Shown here in pieces: positions 32,988 to 42,406 of a stretch of DNA of 64,000 bases. Source of the stretch: Caccoplasma sp905210875 (GTDB lineage Bacteria > Bacteroidota > Bacteroidia > Bacteroidales > UBA11471). Under the pieces are notes generated by a model that was given only the letters and a program-made list of their open reading frames with translations, did no database searches and had not been told where the DNA came from. Numbering within the stretch: the first letter of the stretch is position 1; the number at the start of each line of letters is the position of its first letter. Position numbers and translations under genes: made by a program. The stretch covers positions 2,108,001-2,172,000 of the forward strand of contig OZ007034.1 in NCBI GenBank assembly GCA_963931635.1. Direction: 5' to 3'.

Positions 32988-33481
32988 TGTTGATAGACGT
33001 TTCTTATTTTACGACAGGGCCGCGGCATATACAGAATGCCACGTTAGGTACGATGCCAAATCCAAATGCAGTCGAGGTTAATAAGGCCATTGAATGCTAT
33101 ATTAGGCATAATCAGGAGACATTTCTTCTACGTATGCTTGGTTTGACGATAGGCCAGAAAGTCTATGGGTATATTCAAAATGAGCAAACAGATAATCCCG
33201 ATATAAATGCGTTGTGCGATAGATTACGAGATTCATTCGCTGATTATGTGTTTTATCAGATTGTCAAGGAAAGCGGTACACAGGCGACCATTACAGGTCT
33301 TGTGAGACTCAAATGTGCTAATGATTATGTTTCACCTATTCGACGGCAAGTTATAGCGTGGAATGTGATGGTTGAAAAGAATCGAATTTTTGCTAATTGG
33401 TGTCGTTCGGCAGACTGTCACATAAGAGGAATAGATGTGTCAGATGCGATGTTAACGAAAATAAATAGTATCAATCTATGA
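32987..33481 (+). CDS. Head-tail connector protein (DUF6712/gp6-like)
   Basis: A 164-residue helical protein overlapping its neighbours by one and four bases. Length, helical content and position after the capsid gene fit the adaptor that docks under the portal. Recognition is by context and general pattern rather than a strong motif. Confidence 0.6.
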   Translation: MLIDVSYFTTGPRHIQNATLGTMPNPNAVEVNKAIECYIRHNQETFLLRMLGLTIGQKVYGYIQNEQTDNPDINALCDRLRDSFADYVFYQIVKESGTQATITGLVRLKCANDYVSPIRRQVIAWNVMVEKNRIFANWCRSADCHIRGIDVSDAMLTKINSINL

Positions 33482-34065
33482 GAAGTAAGGAGCAAAGAAG
33501 TCGGGAAATAATAGAGATTATTGCTGATGTCGTTAGGAATACTGTTGTCGGTTGTACTCTTGTCATATATGATTATGAAGGTAACATACAGACTATAGAA
33601 TGTCCGATGATAAACTATACATTCGGTAATTCTCAGTATGTGAAAGAACGGCTTGATGAGTTGAGCAAGACTCCCGAAGGCTGTGATATGAAATTCCCGT
33701 TAATTGCCCTATTCTGTCCGTTTAATGAGAAACGTAATTCCGAAGATTATTATTCTTTGGCAAAAGTAAACATCGTCATTGCTTGCTCTACAAGGCGAGA
33801 ATGGAGCAATGAGCAGCGACGGAAGACTTCGTTTGAGAATGTATTACGTCCCATCTATCGACGTTTTATACAATCGCTGAAAGATGATGGACGCTTTGAC
33901 TTTGGTTATAATGAATGTGTCGCACATGATTACTCCGAAAACTATTCTTATGGTCGATATGGTGCTTACACCAGTACCGGGGATACCGTCAGTGAGCCCA
34001 TTGACGCCATAAATATTACCAATCTCGAACTTAAAGTCAAACAACCTAATTGTAATGAACAATGA
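33478..34065 (+). CDS. Head-tail joining / tail completion protein
   Basis: This 195-residue mixed alpha/beta protein is translationally coupled on both sides (ATGA overlaps). Its place between connector and tail tube is where head-closure and tail-terminator proteins lie. No strong motif is recognised. Confidence 0.55.
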   Translation: MRSKEQRSREIIEIIADVVRNTVVGCTLVIYDYEGNIQTIECPMINYTFGNSQYVKERLDELSKTPEGCDMKFPLIALFCPFNEKRNSEDYYSLAKVNIVIACSTRREWSNEQRRKTSFENVLRPIYRRFIQSLKDDGRFDFGYNECVAHDYSENYSYGRYGAYTSTGDTVSEPIDAINITNLELKVKQPNCNEQ

Positions 34066-34910
34066 GAAGAATTAGAACGTGCTCAGTAGCACAACTTAAC
34101 ACGGGTGTATCGAAATGTCCACCCGAATTTGGTAAAATGAAAGGAGCAATCCTTATGGAACATGGTGTGAAGATTCCGGAAGACTTGACAGGAGAGAAAC
34201 TGGAAGAGTTATGCCATGCAGACCGCCCTGAGCGAGTTTATGGGATTGTAACATTTACGGAATACGCCAAAAATGGCGGAGAAGTACAGACATCGGCTAA
34301 TGGCTACGGTGGAGAGGAAGTTACAGGCATATCTGCAAGAAAGGATACTTATACCTTGAATAAGTTCTATCCTGAGCTTTATGCTTCGCTCATCAAAAAC
34401 TCAACCAAAGAATGGGACGTTTATTTCTTTGATGAGGATAATGTCCTGTACGGAATAAATGATGGCACCGATATTTTGGCCGGCTTTCCAATGTCGTGTG
34501 TATATGCAGATGCCACGCCACATCCGACATCGTCAGCAAAAGCAACAATGAATGTGACATTCTCTCATTCAGATGCTAAGCAATCTATTACGGATTTTGA
34601 TTATATACAACTAGACTTTAAGCCGCAGAGGTTGGTTCTCGGCCTTACTCCTGTATGTCTGGTCAAGGTCCCCAGTGGAGAGAATGATTACAAGATTATT
34701 GAAAAAATGGGAGGAAATGACATTACATCGGTGTATGCGTCTTTGATTTCAACTGCCAGTACCGCAGTATTGACTGGTAATCCTACGGCGGCCACATACA
34801 ACGAAGATGTCAATACACTTACCATTACGAGTAGTGGAGGAGAGGAGATTAAGTTGAAGACTCCGAAAGAATTGTACGAGAATGGCATCAAAGGTATCGA
34901 ACAGGTATAA
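34062..34910 (+). CDS. Major tail tube protein
   Basis: The 282-residue beta-rich protein lies between the joining genes and the tape measure. It shows long beta stretches (AKATMNVTFSHSDAKQSI, TYNEDVNTLTIT) typical of tail-tube or Ig-like domains. It would polymerise as hexameric rings to form the tail. Identification rests mostly on synteny. Confidence 0.65.
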   Translation: MRRIRTCSVAQLNTGVSKCPPEFGKMKGAILMEHGVKIPEDLTGEKLEELCHADRPERVYGIVTFTEYAKNGGEVQTSANGYGGEEVTGISARKDTYTLNKFYPELYASLIKNSTKEWDVYFFDEDNVLYGINDGTDILAGFPMSCVYADATPHPTSSAKATMNVTFSHSDAKQSITDFDYIQLDFKPQRLVLGLTPVCLVKVPSGENDYKIIEKMGGNDITSVYASLISTASTAVLTGNPTAATYNEDVNTLTITSSGGEEIKLKTPKELYENGIKGIEQV

Positions 34911-34921
34911 AAATCCGAATT

Positions 34922-35104
34922 ATGATATATGAAGGTGTCCATTTTAACGAAGAAGCGGTAAAAAAACTGAGTAAAGAAGAGTTTGAAGCAATGCACATTG
35001 AAGCTCTTTGGAGAAACAGAGATAAGAAAACCCGCAAAAAGATGCTCGCTCAGGTATATGGATTAATAACCAAACCTATAACAAGCGAGACCGAGGGAGA
35101 ATGA
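34922..35104 (+). CDS. Small tail-region protein (possible assembly chaperone)
   Basis: A 60-residue charged helical protein between the tail tube and the terminator at 35112. In siphophages this position often holds tail assembly chaperones, but no frameshifted partner is seen. Confidence 0.5.
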   Translation: MIYEGVHFNEEAVKKLSKEEFEAMHIEALWRNRDKKTRKKMLAQVYGLITKPITSETEGE

Positions 35105-35111
35105 AGATGAT

Positions 35112-35141
35112 GGGGCGGGGGAGACTCCGCCCCTAATTTTT
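35112..35141 (+). terminator. Terminator within the tail module
   Basis: GGGGCGG (35112-35118) and CCGCCCC (35127-35133) pair around an 8-nt loop, with a T run shortly after. It may reduce expression of the downstream tail genes relative to capsid and tube. Confidence 0.75.
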
Positions 35142-35146
35142 ACCAT

Positions 35147-35662
35147 ATGGATATAATAAGCGTAGCAGATATTATTCAGAAGATAGCAGATGGTTTTGAG
35201 GAAGCCTGTTTGGAATGTTTGTCGAATAATTCCGGTATAGTGCTACTCGCCGTTACAGAACAAATGTATAGTGGACAAAATGGAGATGGAGAACATTTGA
35301 GTCCGACCTATGACAATGATCCATTTTTTGATGAAGAAGGATATTGGTACCATAGGGCCAAAGACTATAAAGCATGGAAACGTGGAATTACACCACCTGT
35401 TATTGGTAGTATGCTTGGATTACCCCCTCGACCGGATGAGGTGCCGAACCTTTTCATAAATGGAAAATTTTATTCAGAAATAGTCGCTTATCGAAAGGGT
35501 AATATATTGGAAGTAAGCCCAGGTAATGGTCGAGGACCGGCAATTATTGCCAAATATGGAGATGAAATACTTAACATGGGGCCAACGGCTGTTGAGTATT
35601 TTAATGAATTCTATATGCGTCCGGCAATAAAGAACTTTTTTAAAAAATGTGGATATATATGA
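35147..35662 (+). CDS. Tail-region protein, unknown
   Basis: A 171-residue protein with a helical N-terminus and a proline/glycine-rich middle. It lies directly before the tape measure with a small gene between. In Bacteroidales siphophages a protein of similar size is common here, but the function is unknown. Confidence 0.55.
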   Translation: MDIISVADIIQKIADGFEEACLECLSNNSGIVLLAVTEQMYSGQNGDGEHLSPTYDNDPFFDEEGYWYHRAKDYKAWKRGITPPVIGSMLGLPPRPDEVPNLFINGKFYSEIVAYRKGNILEVSPGNGRGPAIIAKYGDEILNMGPTAVEYFNEFYMRPAIKNFFKKCGYI

Positions 35663-35850
35663 GTTGCGCGTGTGAAAATAGACGTAAGAGTCAAGAATTG
35701 GACCGAATCAGGAACCTTGCCAAAATATTTGCTAAGATGGAAAATGAGACCGTTGTACTATACAAGAGTCCTGACGGTATATTGGGCTTTTCCTCGATGC
35801 AGAGCAATGAGCCGAAAAATGAAATTGTTGAATATATAACGCCATACTAA
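35659..35850 (+). CDS. Small tail-region protein, unknown
   Basis: I place the start at the ATG at 35659, which overlaps the previous stop (ATGA); an in-frame ATG at 35647 is also possible. The 63-residue product has two N-terminal cysteines and no recognised motif. Confidence 0.5.
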   Translation: MSCACENRRKSQELDRIRNLAKIFAKMENETVVLYKSPDGILGFSSMQSNEPKNEIVEYITPY

Positions 35851-35852
35851 TA

Positions 35853-38800
35853 ATGAGCGAAACGAGAATTACCGACCTGGTTGCCCCTGAGGCAATAGAG
35901 AAAGTTCAAGAGTTGAACAAAGAGATGCAAAGTCTATTGCTTGTTTATACCAGCGTAGCAAAAGACCTTGCAAAAGGGGTTGATGTGAATATCCGTGTAG
36001 TGGGAGATATTGATAGACTTGAAAATCTTTTTGTGGAGAAGAGTAGGCAGGCTGTTGAAACGAATCGTCGGTTAAATGAGGTAATAACAGAGCAGAAGCA
36101 GGTTATATCAAATACCACGAATACGATTTCCAAGCAACTTATGGAGCAGGAACGCCTCAATAAAACACAACGAGAAAGTTATGCCGAGAATGAAAAAGTA
36201 AAGCGTTTATTGGAGCAGTTCCATGATACTTATGATGGACAGTTACAAAGACTGATTCAGATAGACAGGGAACTCACCAAAAACAAAGAGGCCCAAAAAG
36301 AGAGTGCAAAAGCATTGAAAGAGCATAAAATGACAGTTGAAGAATATTCGGCCGCGCAACAGAGATTGATTGCGGTGTCTCGGCAACTCAAACAAGAAAA
36401 ATCTTTGCTCAATCAATTACTTACGGCGGAAGAGAAAGCAAATTTAAGTGTCGAAAGCAGTTATGCGCATATGTCGCAGCAATTGGAATTATTGAAAAAG
36501 GCATATAAACAACTTTCCGTAGAGGGTCGTGATTCTGAATATGGAAAAGAATTAGAAGAGACGATACAGAATTTAGATGCTCATCTGAAAGACTTAGCGG
36601 CAGACCAAGGTGAATTTCAACGCAATGTTGGTAATTACGCCATTGCTTGTCAGAATGGTGTAGCATCGACTGAAGACCTTAATAGGGTACTGTCTCTGAA
36701 TGCCTCTACAATTGATGGTTGCATTGAACAGAACAAAGCGCTTGAAAAAGCAAAAAGTCAACTCGACCAGTCTGATAAAGATTATTCCAATACATTGGAA
36801 CGTGTAAATACGAAAATTGAGGAAAACCGGTCGAGGATAATGGATGTCTCAGATGTAATGGATAGGCTTCCTAAAACTGTTGAAGAAGCAGAAGTCCAAA
36901 ATAAAAGACTTGTGGCAGCACTAAAATTGGTCGATGTTCATGCTGATGGTGCAGCAGAAACTATACAGATGTATCGCGACCGTATAGCCGATAATAATGA
37001 GATGATAGAGAGTGTTACCGGGTCTAATGAAGAGTATGCCGATTCGTTATTATCTCTTGTTGGAATGAATCTCGAATTTGGGCAATCTTTTCAATCTTTG
37101 GCCAATTCAGGAGGACATAGTTTCATTGATGGATTAAACACCAAAATAAAAGCTCTTGGAAAGACTTTGTCAGGACTTTTGGCTAATCCGTGGGTACTAG
37201 CCATACTTGGAATTACAGGTGTAGCCGCAGGGTTTAAGTGGTGGTATGATTATAACAAGGGTCTTGTAGAGGCGACAAAACTAACGAAAGATTTTACGGG
37301 ATTATCGGGCGCAGAGCTGAAATCTGTGCGGAATGAAGTTCAGGCCGTGGCTGACACTTATGATAAAGATTTCCGAGAAGTCTTAGAAGCCGCCAATACC
37401 ATGTCCAAACAATTTGGCATATCGGTTCAAGAGTCTCTTAAACTTATGGAAGATGGTTTTTCTTCTGGTGCTGATGTGAACGGCCAGTTTATTGAGAATA
37501 TTAAGGAATATCCTGCTTACTTTAAAGAAGCAGGAATATCAGCGAGTGAGTTTATTGCAATAACTACACAAGCCAACAAAGCAGGTATATATTCGGATAA
37601 AGGTGTCGATGTTATCAAAGAGGGTAATCTGCGTATTCGAGAAATGACTACTGCCACGAGAGATGCGTTGGAAAAAATCGGAATATCATCAAAACAAGTC
37701 CAGAAAGATTTGGCCAGTGGAAGTAAGACGACATTTGACATCATGCAAGAAGTGTCGTCTAAACTCGCAGAGCTTCCTGCTTCTTCATCGGAAGTCGGTA
37801 CCGCATTGGCCGATATTTTTGGTGGTCCAGGAGAAGATGCCGGGTTACAGTATATTCTCACACTCAAAGATATTGATACCAATCTTGATAATGTGAAAGA
37901 GCGCGCCGGAGAGCTTGGCCGATTACAAGATGAGCAGTTGCGGAGTCAAGTTGAGTTGGAGAATGCGATAGCCTCTGTATTTGATGCAACAGGGGGTACA
38001 TTTGAATCTATGACGACATCAGTGAAAATATTTATCAATAACGGAATAGTTAAGATAATAGAAGGCTGTGTAGATATTGTCAATTGGTTTATACGTCTTT
38101 ATAATAAGTCCATAGCAGTAAGATATGTTTTTAATTCTTTGACGAACTCCATAAAAACGTTATGGGCAGTTTGTAAATTTGTTGTAAATCAGATTATCAA
38201 TGTTTTCAAGTCTCTTGGTGATGTCGTTGAAGGGGTATTTACTCTCGATTTTGGTAAAGTAAAAGATGGCTGGTTGAATGGTATGAAAGGACTGCGGAAG
38301 AATTTTGATGATTTCTTCTCAACATTCAAAGCAAATGCTAATGATACCATGAAAGAGATATTTAACGGGCAAATGGAGGAAGTGCATCTTGATGTTAAGA
38401 CGAGTGTAAGTGCGACGACGGAGGAAGAGTCTGGTAAAAAGATAAATAACTATACTCCTAAAAAAACAAAAGAAGAGGAGGAGAAGATTGCGAAAGAACA
38501 ATTGAAAATACTTCAAGAATTGGAAGATTCAAAAATTGCTATCATGGCAGATGGTCACGCGAAAGATTTAGCGTTAATCAAGTCCAATTACAAGAAAAAA
38601 ATAGATGCGATTACCGGTAATTCTGAAAATGAAAAAAATCTTCGTATTCAGCTTATTTCGCAAATGATGGCTGATATAGAAAAGTGTGAGTTGGAGTATC
38701 AAAAAAATCTTACCCAAATTAATTTGGAAAATCGCCTAGCATCTGTAAAAAAAGGAAGTAAAGAAGAATTGGATTTGAGGTTGGCTGGGTTGGAAGCGCG

Positions 38801-40109
38801 GCGTGTAGAGGAAATTAAAGCGGCTCAAAAGACCGGTGCAGATATTGAACTTATTAATGCGAAATTTAATCGACAGAGACTTGCTTTGGAGAACGATTAC
38901 GCGAATAATCTAGCGAATGAGATACAAAGTCGTTACTCGGCAGAAGAAGTTCTGCGTAATCAGAGTTATTCCAAGCAGATGAACACCCTTAAAGAACAAT
39001 ATGCCAAAGAACTGTCCTTGTGTGAAGGAAATGCCTCCAAACAGAAGGAAATAAAGGAGAAATATGATAATGAGATTTATGAACTCTCTATCAAGTATTC
39101 GCAAAAAGCCGGGGAAGAGGCAATAAAAATGATAGAGGAGATTCTAAACATAGAAAACCTGTCGGCTGAAGACCGTTTAAAATGGGAACAAGCTTTGGCC
39201 CAAGCTAAAATTGATTTGGAAAATCAGGTAGCTGACGCAACTGTTGAGGCGATTAATAATACAACGGAAGCAGATACAAATGCTAAAAATAAACGTATTG
39301 CTAATGCTCAGTCGTGGTTACAAAAGGCTGCTGAGGTGCTCAATGGAATAGGCGAACTTGTAAATGCTACATTTGACGGGCAAATAGAGAAAATTGAAGA
39401 GGAACAAGAGGCTAATGAGGCCGCGGGTGAGGCAGAACAAGAACGTATTACAGACTTGGTGGAGCAGAATGTTATTACAGAAGAGGAGGGCGAGGCGAGA
39501 AAACGAGCTGCCGAGGAACAAACAGCGAAAAAGAATGAGGAACTCGAAGAGAAAAAGATGCAGATAAAGCAGAGACAGGCTAAATATGATAAGGCCTTGT
39601 CTGTGGCCAATATTGCACTTAATACGGCGATGGCACTTATTGGGTTGTGGGTAAAACCTGGTTGGCCGGCAGCCATACCAATGATGGCTGTTGTTACAAC
39701 CCTTGGAGCCTTGCAATTGGCCACGGCTCTTGCTACTCCATTGCCAAAATATGCTCATGGAACGGATTATCACCGTGGTGGACCAGCTATTGTAGGAGAT
39801 GGAGGTAGACAAGAACTTGTCGTTTATAATGGTGAGGCATGGTTGACACCGGATATTCCTACGTTGGTAAATTTACCCAAAGGGGCATCGGTTATTCCAA
39901 ATGTTGTTGAGATGGGAGACAATATCATTCGTCCAACAACTCCCAGCGAAGAGGTTGGCCTGCCTTCTGTGATAGTGAATAATGATTATAAAGCTTTGGA
40001 AGAGAAAATGGATAAGGTTATTTACCTTTTTATGTCATTGTCTCGGTCCCAAAAGCATCGTGATGCTTTGACTCAGTTGGCTCTCATAAAAAATAACAGA
40101 AAATTATGA
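35853..40109 (+). CDS. Tail tape measure protein
   Basis: This 1418-residue protein is almost entirely coiled coil (about 1-400 and 880-1260), with a hydrophobic stretch near residues 440-460 (WVLAILGITGVAAGF) and the conserved tape-measure core GLSGAELKSVRNEVQAV. A second hydrophobic region is near residues 1250-1300, and the C-terminus carries a GGPAIVGDGGRQELVV glycine-rich segment typical of the family. It sets tail length, here probably about 200 nm by the usual residue rule, and may form the DNA ejection channel. Confidence 0.93.
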   Translation: MSETRITDLVAPEAIEKVQELNKEMQSLLLVYTSVAKDLAKGVDVNIRVVGDIDRLENLFVEKSRQAVETNRRLNEVITEQKQVISNTTNTISKQLMEQERLNKTQRESYAENEKVKRLLEQFHDTYDGQLQRLIQIDRELTKNKEAQKESAKALKEHKMTVEEYSAAQQRLIAVSRQLKQEKSLLNQLLTAEEKANLSVESSYAHMSQQLELLKKAYKQLSVEGRDSEYGKELEETIQNLDAHLKDLAADQGEFQRNVGNYAIACQNGVASTEDLNRVLSLNASTIDGCIEQNKALEKAKSQLDQSDKDYSNTLERVNTKIEENRSRIMDVSDVMDRLPKTVEEAEVQNKRLVAALKLVDVHADGAAETIQMYRDRIADNNEMIESVTGSNEEYADSLLSLVGMNLEFGQSFQSLANSGGHSFIDGLNTKIKALGKTLSGLLANPWVLAILGITGVAAGFKWWYDYNKGLVEATKLTKDFTGLSGAELKSVRNEVQAVADTYDKDFREVLEAANTMSKQFGISVQESLKLMEDGFSSGADVNGQFIENIKEYPAYFKEAGISASEFIAITTQANKAGIYSDKGVDVIKEGNLRIREMTTATRDALEKIGISSKQVQKDLASGSKTTFDIMQEVSSKLAELPASSSEVGTALADIFGGPGEDAGLQYILTLKDIDTNLDNVKERAGELGRLQDEQLRSQVELENAIASVFDATGGTFESMTTSVKIFINNGIVKIIEGCVDIVNWFIRLYNKSIAVRYVFNSLTNSIKTLWAVCKFVVNQIINVFKSLGDVVEGVFTLDFGKVKDGWLNGMKGLRKNFDDFFSTFKANANDTMKEIFNGQMEEVHLDVKTSVSATTEEESGKKINNYTPKKTKEEEEKIAKEQLKILQELEDSKIAIMADGHAKDLALIKSNYKKKIDAITGNSENEKNLRIQLISQMMADIEKCELEYQKNLTQINLENRLASVKKGSKEELDLRLAGLEARRVEEIKAAQKTGADIELINAKFNRQRLALENDYANNLANEIQSRYSAEEVLRNQSYSKQMNTLKEQYAKELSLCEGNASKQKEIKEKYDNEIYELSIKYSQKAGEEAIKMIEEILNIENLSAEDRLKWEQALAQAKIDLENQVADATVEAINNTTEADTNAKNKRIANAQSWLQKAAEVLNGIGELVNATFDGQIEKIEEEQEANEAAGEAEQERITDLVEQNVITEEEGEARKRAAEEQTAKKNEELEEKKMQIKQRQAKYDKALSVANIALNTAMALIGLWVKPGWPAAIPMMAVVTTLGALQLATALATPLPKYAHGTDYHRGGPAIVGDGGRQELVVYNGEAWLTPDIPTLVNLPKGASVIPNVVEMGDNIIRPTTPSEEVGLPSVIVNNDYKALEEKMDKVIYLFMSLSRSQKHRDALTQLALIKNNRKL

Positions 40110-40687
40110 TAGAGAAACTTGAAAATTTGACGATAGCACAATTTATCGACCTTATTTGTGGAGATACAAGTGTTTTACTCGGAAAGCATGAGGTCGTATC
40201 TCCTGAACGCATAGCATTGAATGTGCGAAACATTGTGTTTGAATATAAGAACATAGCTGATGCAGCTTCGGCAAAATCGTATCTCTTCCGGATAGAAGAG
40301 ACGATAAAGGCAAAAATAGAAGTACTACTGTTTACGATGTGTAAGAATATGATTATTCTCGGGCAATATGATAGTGTTCGGGATGTGTTACAGGAATATG
40401 GCGTTAATGGTGTAAATATAATGACAGAAGAACGTCTTTCGGCAGAGGTAACTTCGCGTCTTGCTCGCTCAAAATTGACGGTAAAGGAGGCCGATTCAGA
40501 ACAATCTGACACAAAGACTGATGCCTCTCAAATTCGTGTGGAGTTTGATGGGCAAATGGCCGCATTGATGGCCCATTTTAAGTTTCAAATAGATGCAACA
40601 ACGATGAAGGCAACAGTTTATGCGCATCTGGTAGGACGATATAATAGGGAAATAAAGGCAAAGATGGCAGCTATGAAGAAAGTATAA
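40106..40687 (+). CDS. Tail-associated protein after the tape measure, unknown
   Basis: A 193-residue helical protein coupled to the tape measure (ATGA overlap). A strong terminator follows. Genes here usually encode tail-tip proteins, but no motif supports a specific role. Confidence 0.55.
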   Translation: MIEKLENLTIAQFIDLICGDTSVLLGKHEVVSPERIALNVRNIVFEYKNIADAASAKSYLFRIEETIKAKIEVLLFTMCKNMIILGQYDSVRDVLQEYGVNGVNIMTEERLSAEVTSRLARSKLTVKEADSEQSDTKTDASQIRVEFDGQMAALMAHFKFQIDATTMKATVYAHLVGRYNREIKAKMAAMKKV

Positions 40688-40707
40688 TAGATAGAAAAGA
40701 CGATGAT

Positions 40708-40746
40708 AATTGGGCGTGTACGGTAAGAACATGCCCAATTTTTTTA
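40708..40746 (+). terminator. Strong terminator after the tape-measure unit
   Basis: AATTGGGCGTGT and ACATGCCCAATT form a 12-bp stem with one G-T pair and are followed by seven T. Confidence 0.9.
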
Positions 40747-40780
40747 TTATGACGCACTTCTTACGGCTTCGTTAGTAACC

Positions 40781-40800
40781 CATTGCACACAAACGCAATG
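40781..40800 (+). repeat. Hairpin immediately upstream of the gene at 40803
   Basis: CATTGC and GCAATG pair around an 8-nt loop and end two bases before the start codon of the gene at 40803, where the hairpin could affect translation or bind a regulator. Confidence 0.4.
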
Positions 40801-40802
40801 TT

Positions 40803-41048
40803 ATGACGAGGAGGAGATACGACAAATTCCGTCGTCGACCATCAAGGGTTGACCGTATAGAGCAAAAATGTGATAGGATATTATCGGAATTGCTAATCGT
40901 CCGTTCTTTGCTCAGTAAGAGCCGAGATGATATAGATGCCACCATTGAGCAGATGCACAAGACGGCTCGTTGCATGAATGATAGTTGTATTCGGGAACGA
41001 GAGGCCTATCGCTTAATTTTTTCAAAAGCTCCCGAACGATGGAAATAG
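40803..41048 (+). CDS. Small basic helical protein encoded with the sigma factor
   Basis: An 81-residue protein with an Arg/Lys-rich N-terminus (TRRRYDKFRRR) and a helical remainder. It overlaps the sigma-factor start by ten bases, so the two are coupled. Possible roles include anti-sigma or DNA-binding partner, but no family is recognised. Confidence 0.55.
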   Translation: MTRRRYDKFRRRPSRVDRIEQKCDRILSELLIVRSLLSKSRDDIDATIEQMHKTARCMNDSCIREREAYRLIFSKAPERWK

Positions 41049-41515
41049 AGGAGCTTGTCATTAAACACGTTGATTGGATAAGGAGGCAAGCCCGATTCTA
41101 TTATACCAATGAAGAAGATGCCGATGATCTTGCCAGCGAGACAATATATAAGTGCTTATGCCAAGGGCGACTGTTTGATACGAGAAGAAGTTTTAAGCCT
41201 TGGGCAATTACCATTATGAACAATACCTATATTACCCAGTATAACAGGAGAAGATGTGTCTTATTTTCAAGTATAGATGATATTGATTACGACATATATG
41301 CAGCTGGAGATAGAGCTGACGATATGGCATCATGGAGGCAAATTATATCTGTTATACGAGAATGTGCTCGAAAGAGTTGTTGTATAGAATGTGTATTGCT
41401 TTATGCAAAAGGATTTAGTTATGATGAGATTGCGAAGATGTTTGATATACCACTCGGAACAGTGAAAAGCCGTGTGGCAGCAGGCCGTAAAATACTACTC
41501 AAAGCATTGCATTGA
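41039..41515 (+). CDS. Phage-encoded ECF-like RNA polymerase sigma factor
   Basis: About 158 residues from the ATG at 41039. It has sigma region 2 (YYTNEEDADDLASETIYKCL, then FKPWAITIMNNTYI) and region 4 (SYDEIAKMFDIPLGTVKSRV), an ECF layout without region 3. It would redirect host RNA polymerase. A copy of the conserved phage promoter lies directly downstream at 41543, and others drive the recombination and mid-phage genes, so these are candidate targets. Confidence 0.88.
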   Translation: MEIEELVIKHVDWIRRQARFYYTNEEDADDLASETIYKCLCQGRLFDTRRSFKPWAITIMNNTYITQYNRRRCVLFSSIDDIDYDIYAAGDRADDMASWRQIISVIRECARKSCCIECVLLYAKGFSYDEIAKMFDIPLGTVKSRVAAGRKILLKALH

Positions 41516-41542
41516 CTTTGATAGTATCGTTCATACACCAAA

Positions 41543-41635
41543 TGTTAAGGCGTAAAAATGGTGTTATATCTGTTTGTGTTACTTGTCTTTAATGGCTATT
41601 TTTATTGTAAATAACATAAAAGTCAAACCAATACA
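41543..41635 (+). promoter_or_regulatory. Phage-type promoter module, copy 5
   Basis: GTTAAGG at 41543, ATGGTGTT at 41557 and TTGTAAATAACAT at 41605 (62 and 48 bases apart as in copies 1 and 4) precede the leader AAAAGTCAAACCAATA and the ATG at 41645. Confidence 0.65.
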
Positions 41636-41644
41636 AACAATATT

Positions 41645-41977
41645 ATGGAAAAGAAAAGAAGTTTTCGAGTTAGAGTAATGAAGTATGCATGGCAACTTTG
41701 TAAAGTAACGCAACAGTCTTGGCGTGTATGCATGATAAAAGCTTGGCAATTGTACAGACTTGCCAAGGCGATGCGGAGTGGTGTAGTCGCATTCTACTAC
41801 CTTAAATCGGATGGAAGTGTAAGAAAGGCGCATGGGACATTGAAGGATATGCCTTCAGGGATAACATTTGAAGGAAAAAAATTAACAAAGCCGTCGTATA
41901 AGACGATGGCCTATTACGATACCGAAAGAAAAGCCTTTCGATGCTTTAAGATAGAGAATCTTATATGTCAAATATAG
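41645..41977 (+). CDS. WYL_2/DUF2693-like SH3-fold small protein
   Basis: A 110-residue protein. The N-terminal 45 residues are basic and helical. The rest (FYYLKSDGSVRKAHGTL, MAYYDTERKAFRCFKIENL) matches the SH3-like beta-barrel of the DUF2693 family common in Bacteroidales phages and conjugative elements. It is expressed from promoter copy 5. The role is unknown, possibly nucleic acid or ligand sensing. Confidence 0.7.
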   Translation: MEKKRSFRVRVMKYAWQLCKVTQQSWRVCMIKAWQLYRLAKAMRSGVVAFYYLKSDGSVRKAHGTLKDMPSGITFEGKKLTKPSYKTMAYYDTERKAFRCFKIENLICQI

Positions 41978-41996
41978 TCTGTATCATAGAGAGTTT

Positions 41997-42020
41997 CAAT
42001 ACCGAATATCTTCGGTATTG
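41997..42020. repeat. Perfect 10-bp inverted repeat at the left edge of the defence island
   Basis: CAATACCGAA and TTCGGTATTG flank a 4-nt loop. There is no T run, so it may be a weak terminator or a boundary structure. Confidence 0.5.
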
Positions 42021-42406
42021 ATTGGCTTTGAATAGTGCGACACTGTTTGAGAATATGATGTTTTTTAATTATATGTCGGAATTTGGTATATGTTTGAATA
42101 AAGTTCTTTTTTGTTTGTTTGCAAAAGTCGCGAAGTTTTGCGAATATTGCGTATAAATCGCATATTATATAATTGATTTTATGAATATGCGTATTTATCT
42201 GCCGGAAGTTCTATTGTTGGTTGATTTCATAGATGAACTCCGGATGTGTATAAGTTGTGTTTGATTAAAATGATTGCATGGCATTAGATGTGTAGAAGTT
42301 TATTGCAGAATTTCTACTTGGACTATTTATGGATTATGTTCCTTGGGTAGAGTCATAGAGGTCTTTTATAATCAAACATAGAAAATCTAAAGTTTGTAAA
42401 ATAATA
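42021..42406. other. AT-rich non-coding gap upstream of the methylase gene
   Basis: This 386-base stretch contains no supported gene. It includes a palindromic cluster around 42140-42200 with repeated GCG(A/T)AT and ATATGCG motifs that might be an operator. A TAAAGTTTG string just before 42407 resembles a -7 box, but with a three-base gap and too close to the ATG. Confidence 0.45.
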
